Source: an uncultured Lachnospiraceae bacterium (GTDB taxonomy: Bacteria > Bacillota > Clostridia > Lachnospirales > Lachnospiraceae). From it: 64,000 nt of DNA. The notes beneath the pieces were generated by a model. The model had not been told where the DNA came from, made no database searches, and saw only the letters and a program-made list of their open reading frames with translations. Positions 36,299 to 43,470 of the stretch are shown here, piece by piece (the stretch's first letter is position 1; every line of letters begins with the position of its first letter). The stretch lies in NCBI GenBank assembly GCA_951800685.1, contig CATOJY010000001.1, positions 186,001 through 250,000 of the forward strand, read 5' to 3'. The position numbers were made by a program, and so were the translations under genes.

Positions 36299-37511
36299 CG
36301 TATAATACCTCCCCATAGATCTCACAATGGTGTACTGTGTTATTCTCTTTTAAATAACCAACAATATCTGAAATAGTATCAGAACTTTTTATACAAGACT
36401 TATGGCGTCTGCAGTACTCCTGCATAGCTCTCCGCACTCTATCAGCTTTTGAATAGATATTAAATATCTCCGCAAGGGCATTGTAGTTCGGACTATCTGG
36501 GATAGGGGTTAATCCTGCGTTCGCCTTGCTTAATTCGCTTAAGATATCACAGACTACAAAAGTATTTTCATTAAATCTGCGTGGTTTTTTATACCCAAGC
36601 GCTGTATCTCGCAGAGCCTGTATTTTCTCACAAAGCTCGACAACCCAGAGCGCCTTTTCATTAAACCCTGACGGCGTTTTATACCGCATAAGTATCTGCG
36701 CCGCATCCTGTATCTTCTGGTACAGCTCTGTTTCTTCAATAAGGCTGTCATAATTTTTTGTGTCCCTTGTAAAGAACATTATATTATGCAGATGAACTTC
36801 TGCATCTGAAAGCACGCATACCATACGGAATAACAGTTCGCAGGAGTCGATATTGTCCTGCAAGGCGCTCTCATCAACATACCGGTAACCCTTCATCTGC
36901 TGCATAATTGAAGAAAATCTATCTTCCACCTTAAGTTTCAATTCTGACGCTTCCGCTGCTTTCCTGTCCAGCAATTCCTGGAGGCCACTCAGCTGTGCAT
37001 TTTCAGTAATCATCCTGAGGGCATTATGGTTGCTTCTCTCCTTGGAATCTACTAGCAGTAAATCATGGTCAGAGTCCATGATATTCGCTATAAACCCCTC
37101 GCGCTTATCAACCAGTAGCCCAAGGTGTTCTAAAAGGGAATCTGGCGCGGACTCATAAGCATAGAATATACTTTCACCTGCCGCCTTGTAAAAATAGATA
37201 ACTCGGCTTGCCAATACCCGCACGGCTGCAATCACGCCATCTGAGAAAGAAAACATTACTTGCGCGTAATCTTTCCCATGCCGGATAATATTTTTCCGGT
37301 CTTCAGCGTCAAACTTTTCAGGACATGCCGTAACATCCAGCATCTTAAAAAAGATGCTTTTGCCAACACTGTTATTTGCTACTAACACATTCAGCTTATC
37401 ATCTGCAAGAGGTATGGTCACATCCTCATAAGCCTGGCAATTGATAAGCCGCACCTCTTTCAGACAGACTCGCGTTTTTTGACTCTCAGCACTTACACAT
37501 TCTGTACTCAA
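36267..37511 (-). CDS. SbcC/Rad50-like ATPase, N-terminal half with tandem 30-residue repeats
   Basis: This 414-residue protein begins like a Rad50/RecF N-lobe: VRLINCQAYEDVTIPL, then Walker A ANNSVGKS (about residues 45-52). It has no signature motif or Walker B; those are in the 33256-33927 gene. In the place of a long coiled coil (about residues 253-371) lie four units of 29-30 residues, each opening with NY or FN (NYDSLI, FNEKAL, FNENTF, NYNALA) and containing a short helix. The start chosen is TTG 37511, seven bases after GGGAGG; ATG 37526, which overlaps the upstream stop, has no ribosome site. Such a repeat-bearing arm differs from zinc-hook Rad50 arms. Confidence 0.75.
   Translation of the reverse strand: MSTECVSAESQKTRVCLKEVRLINCQAYEDVTIPLADDKLNVLVANNSVGKSIFFKMLDVTACPEKFDAEDRKNIIRHGKDYAQVMFSFSDGVIAAVRVLASRVIYFYKAAGESIFYAYESAPDSLLEHLGLLVDKREGFIANIMDSDHDLLLVDSKERSNHNALRMITENAQLSGLQELLDRKAAEASELKLKVEDRFSSIMQQMKGYRYVDESALQDNIDSCELLFRMVCVLSDAEVHLHNIMFFTRDTKNYDSLIEETELYQKIQDAAQILMRYKTPSGFNEKALWVVELCEKIQALRDTALGYKKPRRFNENTFVVCDILSELSKANAGLTPIPDSPNYNALAEIFNIYSKADRVRRAMQEYCRRHKSCIKSSDTISDIVGYLKENNTVHHCEIYGEVLYDGETCIPVNL
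36399..36755 (-). repeat. four tandem ~90-bp (30-residue) coding repeats
   Basis: The units start at codons reading NYDSLI, FNEKAL, FNENTF and NYNALA of the SbcC-N protein, at intervals of 30, 30 and 29 codons. The second and third share YKxPxxFNE at their joins. Similarity is clearest at the amino-acid level. Confidence 0.6.
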
Positions 37512-37525
37512 ATCCACCCCTCCCA

Positions 37526-37783
37526 TTACACTATCAGCTCTAACATAAAATTTTCGAACTTACCATAATCGACTGTAGCCCCGCCAATACTCAGATTCTT
37601 ATAGATTAGATTAAGTAAGTAATCACAGGATGGGGTATCTGCATCCACACCACAAATAATACAAATTGTTGTGAATAATGCCCTTATCTGCAATGCTGTA
37701 TTACCGTCATCCCAATCTGACTGTGCTATAAGATAGACTAACCTCTTATAAATTACCTTTGCGGCTTGTTTACTTGTAATCAT
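37526..37783 (-). CDS. small unrecognised protein upstream of SbcC-N
   Basis: This 85-residue helical protein starts at ATG 37783 behind AGGAGGGTGTTTAT. Its stop overlaps the ATG of the following frame (TAATG). It is the first gene after the three-hairpin region, so it opens the SbcCD operon. No motif was recognised. Confidence 0.7.
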   Translation of the reverse strand: MITSKQAAKVIYKRLVYLIAQSDWDDGNTALQIRALFTTICIICGVDADTPSCDYLLNLIYKNLSIGGATVDYGKFENFMLELIV

Positions 37784-37830
37784 ATAAACACCCTCCTAGC
37801 TGCCAGAGGCTACATAGTCAACGACAAAAA

Positions 37831-37859
37831 AGGCACCGGCGGACTGCCGCCAATGCCTC
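37831..37859 (-). terminator. strong intrinsic terminator
   Basis: On the minus strand AGGCATTGGCGGC, a short loop, then GCCGGTGCCT (with small mismatches) is followed directly by TTTTTTG. It ends transcription before the SbcCD operon. Confidence 0.75.
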
Positions 37860-37945
37860 TAATGCCCTCTCTACACAGTACCCAGCACCTTGCCCTCTAA
37901 CTCTGGCACTGGGCTGCCCTATCGGCCCTGGAACACACATAAAAG

Positions 37946-37975
37946 GCATTGGGTGGCTTTTACACCACCCAGTGC
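37946..37975 (-). terminator. hairpin just past the 37977 stop
   Basis: GCACTGGGTGG and CCACCCAATGC form an 11-base stem with one mismatch around an 8-base loop, followed by CTTTTATG. The U-tract is short, so it may be a partial terminator. Confidence 0.55.
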
Positions 37976-37976
37976 A

Positions 37977-39347
37977 TTACTCAGTTATTTCATCCATATC
38001 CAAATCAACATCATCGAAACTTGTCATCTCATTCAGGTCGTAAGTGGGTTCCTCAGCCTTTGCAGGATTAAAATTTCCCTTACTCTTGCCAGAAATTCCC
38101 ATCTCGGCCTGCAGCAAAATCTCATCACCTTGCTCCCCGAAAACAGTAGTGATGAACTCCTGGTTATTAATCAGGACCTCTTCCGTGACATACCTGTTTG
38201 CTAAATCAATCTCAAGACTCAGAGCCTCCAAAAGTTTCTTCTCCACGCTGCTGTCGTAATTCTTGAAGTAGGTAGACGTCAATACCGTCTGCTCGGCATA
38301 CTCATCCTTTCCGAATGCTTCACGGTAAACATCTATAAATTTAGCGAAGCCTTCCTGCTCCGAAATAGACATTTCCGGTTTCTCATACCTGGTAGCCCTG
38401 CCAACATCAGCAGGCTTATCACCAGTGGTTGGGCACACCATATCAAATTCATAAAAATCGAAGTTGACGTCCTTGTTCTTCCAAGCCCCTGTACGGAACT
38501 TAAGAATCGTTTCCCTTAACTCAGAAGTGTATCGTGACAGCCGCACAAAATCTGGCATACTCTCATTAGTCACTGTGCCCACTTTAAATGATGGGTCAAT
38601 ACTCATATCCGTTGGGTTCAACGGCACCTCAATAACCCTGACCCAGTTAGACGGGAACTCGCTGGACACTAATACTCTTGCATCGTTGATCTGCCGGATC
38701 TTATCTGTCAGCTGCTTGTCCGTCAGGTCTTCCTCTCCTTTTTCTACACGGCTCTTCAGCTCAGAAATCTCCTCCTGCGCTACGGCACGGAAAAAGTAAT
38801 TTGCCTGCAACGGAAGCGGAGTCTCGCCAATCACACGATTAGTGATAGGGTCACGGTCTACCTTAATAATAAAGCTTGCGCCATAACTATTCCTGGACAT
38901 AGTCTTTAATGTCGTGTTAAATACCGGGATTGTGTAAATAACCGGATAAAGATAAGGGCGGAACACGGCTTTATCCACCTCAGTCAACTCGGAAAAATTC
39001 GATGTGTCCCATTCTTCCACTCCTGACCGGGACATTAACCGTTCTTTTGTTTCTGGGACGCTATCCGCAATTTCCTTCAGAATAAGCGCTAATTCCGACG
39101 GCGCCATAAGTGGGCGGAACTTCCTGTCCGCATTGAACTCATCCGTTACACTGCCAGTCATTGGGTCAAAATCCAGCGCTATCTCCTTTGGCACAAGGAG
39201 CCGGCACACCTTGCTCTTCTCACGTTTCAGCTTTGTGTACTGATTTACCCTTTTACGTGCCTGAATATTCTCGTTGCGCATTGCCAACTGGCTTCCCATA
39301 CTTACCTTTCCCTGACTTGCTTTTTCTTTGAATTCTTTCAGTGTCAT
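37977..39347 (-). CDS. unrecognised soluble protein with acidic tail, possible SSB
   Basis: This 456-residue protein starts at ATG 39347, nine bases after GAGG (a TTG three codons earlier touches the site). The N-terminal 60 residues are basic (RKRVNQYTKLKREKSK), the middle is mixed alpha/beta, and the C-terminus is acidic, ending SFDDVDLDMDEITE. Basic body plus acidic C-terminal tip is the layout of T4 gp32 and bacterial SSB proteins, where the tip recruits partners. It stands alone between a promoter-bearing gap and a terminator, suggesting strong separate expression, next to the primase core. No OB-fold motif was confirmed. Confidence 0.7.
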   Translation of the reverse strand: MTLKEFKEKASQGKVSMGSQLAMRNENIQARKRVNQYTKLKREKSKVCRLLVPKEIALDFDPMTGSVTDEFNADRKFRPLMAPSELALILKEIADSVPETKERLMSRSGVEEWDTSNFSELTEVDKAVFRPYLYPVIYTIPVFNTTLKTMSRNSYGASFIIKVDRDPITNRVIGETPLPLQANYFFRAVAQEEISELKSRVEKGEEDLTDKQLTDKIRQINDARVLVSSEFPSNWVRVIEVPLNPTDMSIDPSFKVGTVTNESMPDFVRLSRYTSELRETILKFRTGAWKNKDVNFDFYEFDMVCPTTGDKPADVGRATRYEKPEMSISEQEGFAKFIDVYREAFGKDEYAEQTVLTSTYFKNYDSSVEKKLLEALSLEIDLANRYVTEEVLINNQEFITTVFGEQGDEILLQAEMGISGKSKGNFNPAKAEEPTYDLNEMTSFDDVDLDMDEITE

Positions 39348-39374
39348 AATTTGCAACCTCGTCTTTCTTTCTGT

Positions 39375-39380
39375 ATTATA
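39375..39380 (-). promoter_or_regulatory. candidate -10 box (TATAAT) for 37977-39347
   Basis: A consensus TATAAT lies in the 181-base gap 39348-39528, about 30 bases upstream of the ATG at 39347. The -35 region at the right distance (around TACCGT) is weak. No small gene was seen in the gap. Confidence 0.35.
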
Positions 39381-39528
39381 GTTTACAATGTGAATACACG
39401 GTACCTTTCATCCCATGCATTAATTTGGTATAAAGATAAACTCTCTCTAAAACAGCTTTATGCTTCTATTGGCAACATCTCTTACAAACACTATTGTTCA
39501 CTAAAGGCTCTTTGCCGTCTCTGTTTAC

Positions 39529-40311
39529 TCAGGCTCGTTTAGGGCTGAATACATATGATAAACTAAGTTCATTGGAAATACACTTATCGAGCGTACGCAG
39601 ATACCCGCAGCGATAGCCTGTTTTTAAAATATCATCAGCATCTTTCTGTTTTCCTTGCTTTAAAAAGACCGTTCCACGGTGGAACCTGGAAATCCTGTCA
39701 AATAATAAATTACCCGCCTCGTCATTATCCACAGCGACAATTATTTTCTTGATAAACCTTAACTGTGCAGCAACAACATCAGTTATGACAGAGCCGAGCA
39801 GGGCGGCGCTCAGATACCCTGCCGCAGTCAAAGATAATGTATCAAAAATACCATCTGTTATAATCAGGTAACCCTGATGCAATGCCTGCTTGTAAACACC
39901 CGGCTTACAGTATAAGAAATCCCCTTTCTTAAATACGGACTTCATGGAATACGTATAATAATTCAATAACAAGCTCTCGTCTTCCTTTGCTTCTAAATGG
40001 TGAAATGGGTTATACCCGGCAAGTCCTACGATATCCCCTACAACATTAGTGACCGGCAACACAAGTACGTTATTCCAGTAGCACACCCCAGTTGCGGAAT
40101 ACATCCCATACTCCGCATCCTCTATGCCGTGGGGAAAGTATCTTTTTACATACTCATCATTTGGCACAAAGAAGCCATTGACATCAAAAATTATCTGGCT
40201 GTCTATCTTACGTATCCCATCACAAATCTCCTTCACATAAAATAATTGCGAATCATAATCCTCTTCATAAATTTTCTGGATGCCGCTCCGAACCATAGAC
40301 TCGAAAGACAT
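39529..40311 (-). CDS. DnaG-type primase catalytic core (TOPRIM), truncated architecture
   Basis: This 260-residue protein resembles the catalytic core of DnaG: VLVLPVTNVVGDIVGLAGYN, then KGDFLYCKPG, the TOPRIM strand YLIITDGIFDTLSL (usually EGYxD, here with Asp for the first Glu), and IIVAVDNDEAGN carrying the DxD metal site. KQKDADDIL is the usual end of the core. It lacks the zinc-binding domain and the helicase-interaction domain, so template choice must come from elsewhere. Priming on the element's DNA is the likely role. ATG 40311 follows ATAGGAGGCGCT. The upstream neighbour is unrecognised and overlaps nothing. Confidence 0.75.
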   Translation of the reverse strand: MSFESMVRSGIQKIYEEDYDSQLFYVKEICDGIRKIDSQIIFDVNGFFVPNDEYVKRYFPHGIEDAEYGMYSATGVCYWNNVLVLPVTNVVGDIVGLAGYNPFHHLEAKEDESLLLNYYTYSMKSVFKKGDFLYCKPGVYKQALHQGYLIITDGIFDTLSLTAAGYLSAALLGSVITDVVAAQLRFIKKIIVAVDNDEAGNLLFDRISRFHRGTVFLKQGKQKDADDILKTGYRCGYLRTLDKCISNELSLSYVFSPKRA

Positions 40312-40319
40312 AGCGCCTC

Positions 40320-41141
40320 CTATCTCACAAAGATCACATCTTCTTTGCGACCCCTTGCCGTGTTAAGTGTTTTCCTAAAGAAAGATACTTCGATGCCTGT
40401 GCAGTATTTATCCTCAAATTTAAGCGCCTCGACTGCCTTATTCCCAGGTAGCTTGTATACGGCACCACCAATAGTAACACGGTTATTCTGGTATACATAC
40501 AACTCAGGCGCTATTATGCTGAAGTCTTCAATCCCACTCTTACGTTTCACAAGCTCTATCAGGATGGCATATACCTTGTCATTAAATACAGTATGTTCTA
40601 TGTCATCTTTTCGGTATTTATAGATAAATAGAGCCACCGACTGTGAATTTTTAAAGTATTTGTAGAAATCGCCCTGCGTGTCCACAGAATAGTACTCATC
40701 ACCCTCACCTGCATAATCTGTAAATGCACCGGCAGCAAGGGCTGCCTGTATTGGCGTACAGCTGTATACTGAATAAAAATTATAATCAGACAGCACTATG
40801 CTGACCTGTCTTTTATTCTTATCGGCAGGCTTACTGTCTATTGTCATATAGCAAAATTCATCTAGATTGCTTATTATATCTGCATTGTCAACCAGCGCTT
40901 TCCCCACACGCTCCATTGTGCTAAACAGGGCGTCATATGCTTTTGCATCATCTCCACTGTACGTGTTAATCTCATTTCCTAAAACGCTTCTTACTAGCGT
41001 AAGGTTCGGTTTCCCACACTCAAATGCCAGTAAGGTTTTAAGGTATTCCTCTCTCGTAAGAGCTGTCTCCTCCTTGCAGTAACGTTTATAGTTATCCTCC
41101 AGGTTAGACCACACAGCCCTGATTTTTGTTAAGTTGTTCAT
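40320..41141 (-). CDS. unrecognised protein upstream of the primase core
   Basis: This 273-residue soluble protein starts at ATG 41141 behind CAGGAGGAATGT. It overlaps the end of the nuclease gene by 4 bases and ends 8 bases before the primase start, so it is co-translated with both. N-terminal 90 residues are helical and the rest mixed. A role with primase is possible by position only. Confidence 0.72.
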   Translation of the reverse strand: MNNLTKIRAVWSNLEDNYKRYCKEETALTREEYLKTLLAFECGKPNLTLVRSVLGNEINTYSGDDAKAYDALFSTMERVGKALVDNADIISNLDEFCYMTIDSKPADKNKRQVSIVLSDYNFYSVYSCTPIQAALAAGAFTDYAGEGDEYYSVDTQGDFYKYFKNSQSVALFIYKYRKDDIEHTVFNDKVYAILIELVKRKSGIEDFSIIAPELYVYQNNRVTIGGAVYKLPGNKAVEALKFEDKYCTGIEVSFFRKTLNTARGRKEDVIFVR

Positions 41142-41881
41142 ACATTCCTCCTGTTTGCATTAAGCTTACGCACATAGCTTAAATGCTTTTTAGCATAACT
41201 GTCATGTTTCCGCTCTATTATTTTTATAGCCCTGCTTAAATATTCCATATTCCAAATCACAGGTCCATCCTCATAAACGCTAAAGATATTCAGCACGTTT
41301 GCCTCATTCAGGCATGGCATAATCAGCTTATTGGCTGATGTGCGTACATCCTCAGTAGTTCCGGTAGCAAAATCGAAAAGCACGAGCTGGTAAGCGGGCT
41401 TATCTGTGTACAGGGATTTCCTAAATGCTTTTAACTGTTTTGCAAGTACCCGCGCGTGCTTCTCGTGCTGTGCATATACGTCAAACCTACCGCCTTTCTT
41501 TTTCTGTATCATACATTTTTGTGTAATTTTCTTATCCCCGCCATATGATTTACACTCGAAGGCAAAAATCTTCTGCGGGGTAAACACTGTAAGGTCAAGC
41601 TCTGTAAAATATCCGTTAGATGGGTTGTCAATATCTTTAATTATCAAGCCTTTCGAATAGAACCACTCTTTCGTTTTTACAGGATTTTTCTTCATATAAT
41701 CCATAACCAGAAGTTCTAATACTGTTTCACAGATCTCACCATGAACATGCGCATTAAAAGCCTTAATGTCCTTATAAGAATCTGAATAAAGCATTGTTTT
41801 CGCTACACGAATTGTGTCCTCAATCGAATGCGTTTTATAATACTCTTTCAGAGTCTTGTTTGATTCCTTTTTATAAGACAT
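41138..41881 (-). CDS. PD-(D/E)XK (NERD-like) nuclease
   Basis: This 247-residue protein shows a PD-(D/E)XK core: Glu in HGEICETVLE (about residue 49), then FTELDLTVF (D97) and IFAFECKSYGG (E109, K111), with a Gln-bearing helix later. This fold holds nucleases of the NERD, resolvase and restriction classes. The start is ATG 41881, behind AGGGGGTGTTT; a TTG at 41935 has no site. It lies between the cell-wall lipoprotein and the primase region, and its target is not known. Confidence 0.7.
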   Translation of the reverse strand: MSYKKESNKTLKEYYKTHSIEDTIRVAKTMLYSDSYKDIKAFNAHVHGEICETVLELLVMDYMKKNPVKTKEWFYSKGLIIKDIDNPSNGYFTELDLTVFTPQKIFAFECKSYGGDKKITQKCMIQKKKGGRFDVYAQHEKHARVLAKQLKAFRKSLYTDKPAYQLVLFDFATGTTEDVRTSANKLIMPCLNEANVLNIFSVYEDGPVIWNMEYLSRAIKIIERKHDSYAKKHLSYVRKLNANRRNV

Positions 41882-41938
41882 AAACACCCCCTGGTCTTGC
41901 CACAACTTTCTGGTTTCTGCTAATGCTTCACTCAATAC

Positions 41939-43384
41939 TCACTTAAGCATTTTAAGCGCCGTATCACGTTCCTCTGTATACCGTGAGCTGTAAGCAGGAT
42001 ATCGGTTCATCCTGTCACTGTATACGGCTTTTATGAACTCTGCGTCAGACATGGCATTATTGACAGCGCCTTTAATATTATTAGCCGCTGTAAGCGAGCC
42101 GTGCTGTATCGAGTATGAAAAGAGAACCCCCTTAATAACATCTGCACGCTTATCAACGTCAATGCCGTGTTTAACTAAATTATCATGCACCGGCTGATAG
42201 TATTGGGCATAAGCAAAAGCGTCCTGTGCTGCTTTAAACTCCTTTGGGCTTTCCTCGTAAGTCGCTTTCCATGCCTTAGTAAACTTACCTGAACCCTCTG
42301 TCCCTGGGGCAAGGTCACCTGTGCTATAATTGCGGAACTCGTGCAGTTTTTTATAAAAATTTGTCCCGTTCTCTTTATCCTGTGTATAGCAATAAGCCGC
42401 AAATGGTATCGCAGAATATCTGTAATCGAATTGGTATTTTCCGTAAGCTTTGCCGTTATCACCCCCAGCCTGCGCATAGCCTTCCTGCCCGGATTCCCAC
42501 TTCGTGAAAAAGAATGCATCTTCAGGGAGACCTGTAAGGCTGTCAATATCTCCGGCGCTGTCAGCAGACTTATTCCCAATACTGCCCACACTGGATTTAA
42601 TAAAGCTATAAATATCGCGATAGCAGTCTTGCTGATAATGTATTCCAGATGCATCTGTCTTGTATTCGCCTGATTTTAACTTCTCAAGAATCTTGTCATA
42701 GTTGTCTAAAAATGTAACGCTTTTATCAAGCTTTTCTTCCAGCGTAAGGTTAAATGCCTGCGTGTTTTTATTAAGCTTACTATTGCTTGTTGGATTCGAA
42801 GGCGTCACGCACAAAGCGTACACATCACTGTTCCATGCTTTAGCGCTCTGGTTCAATTTATCCGCATACTTCTTCGCGGCATTCTTTGCCCCTTGCTCAT
42901 CACCGCCTGCAATATCATTTACCCCAAGCCACACAACGACCGCCGTGTTATTGTCAGCATTTTTCTTGACTTCATTACTCGCCGTAGTGGAGAACCAGCT
43001 AAATCCCTGGCTTACCTTACAAATGAAATATTCCAGCTTATTATTTGTCGAGTATACGATTTTTTCATTGCTTGTATTTTTAGCTGATACAGCGGTGTAC
43101 ATTCCGCAGGCTCTTGAGTCTCCGACAATTATCAGCCTGCTGTAATCGTATGTAGTGGTGGAGCCATTTGAAATATAACCTTCGCTTTTCTGCTTATTTG
43201 CTGCAAGCTTATACTCTGGTCCTGACAGGTTGAGCGCGGGCAGCTGCTCAACCTCAATCTTCTTAACAGGTTTTATATCAAAGTTCGCAAAAAGTGCATC
43301 ACTCTGGATGCTGCTTGTAGCGGAACACCCTGTAAGGGTTAAAACGCAGCCCGTAATTACCGCTATTAATTTTTTTCGTTGCAT
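41939..43384 (-). CDS. lipoprotein with SGNH hydrolase and muramidase-like domains
   Basis: This 481-residue protein starts at ATG 43384, eight bases after GGAG. It has a signal peptide ending in the lipobox LTGC (C20), so it is anchored outside the membrane. Residues about 80-270 are an SGNH/GDSL hydrolase: GDSRACG (G88-S90), GVND (154-157) and DASGIHY with the catalytic Asp/His pair. Residues about 290-481 are lysozyme-like, with WESGQEGYAQAGG and GKAYGKYQF as in phage or VirB1-type wall enzymes. The pair would remove acetyl groups and cut glycan strands, opening peptidoglycan for a secretion machine. It stands alone, after the polymerase terminator. Confidence 0.75.
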   Translation of the reverse strand: MQRKKLIAVITGCVLTLTGCSATSSIQSDALFANFDIKPVKKIEVEQLPALNLSGPEYKLAANKQKSEGYISNGSTTTYDYSRLIIVGDSRACGMYTAVSAKNTSNEKIVYSTNNKLEYFICKVSQGFSWFSTTASNEVKKNADNNTAVVVWLGVNDIAGGDEQGAKNAAKKYADKLNQSAKAWNSDVYALCVTPSNPTSNSKLNKNTQAFNLTLEEKLDKSVTFLDNYDKILEKLKSGEYKTDASGIHYQQDCYRDIYSFIKSSVGSIGNKSADSAGDIDSLTGLPEDAFFFTKWESGQEGYAQAGGDNGKAYGKYQFDYRYSAIPFAAYCYTQDKENGTNFYKKLHEFRNYSTGDLAPGTEGSGKFTKAWKATYEESPKEFKAAQDAFAYAQYYQPVHDNLVKHGIDVDKRADVIKGVLFSYSIQHGSLTAANNIKGAVNNAMSDAEFIKAVYSDRMNRYPAYSSRYTEERDTALKMLK

Positions 43385-43436
43385 TTGTATCACTCCCATT
43401 CTATCTGTTTTAATTGGGGGGATTTTCCCAATTAAA

Positions 43437-43469
43437 AAATACTGCGTATTGCAGCAATACGCAGTATTT
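43437..43469 (-). terminator. perfect-stem intrinsic terminator after the polymerase gene
   Basis: AAATACTGCGTATTG and CAATACGCAGTATTT form a perfect 15-base-pair stem with a 3-base loop, one base past the 43471 stop. On the minus strand the stem ends in TATTT and runs on as TTTAATTGGG, a good U-tract. Confidence 0.85.
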
Positions 43470-43470
43470 G

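Larger units (their letters stand above)
37784..37976 (-). promoter_or_regulatory. 193-base intergenic region with three hairpins and alternative pairings
   Basis: No coding frame was seen. On the minus strand the order is hairpin 1 (37975-37946), an imperfect hairpin 2 (CCCAGTGCC with GGTGCTGGG) and hairpin 3 (37859-37831). The 5' arm of hairpin 1 contains GCACTGGG, the exact complement of CCCAGTGC in hairpin 2. Its 3' arm contains CCAATGCC, the exact complement of GGCATTGG in hairpin 3. Alternative folds are therefore possible, as in attenuators or structured small RNAs. Regulation is inferred. Confidence 0.5.

Noticed and set aside
33256..37511. Frameshifted single sbcC gene
   Set aside because: The halves are separated by about 2.3 kb with three intact genes, each half has its own ribosome site, and neither shows a broken frame; a split gene is a better reading.
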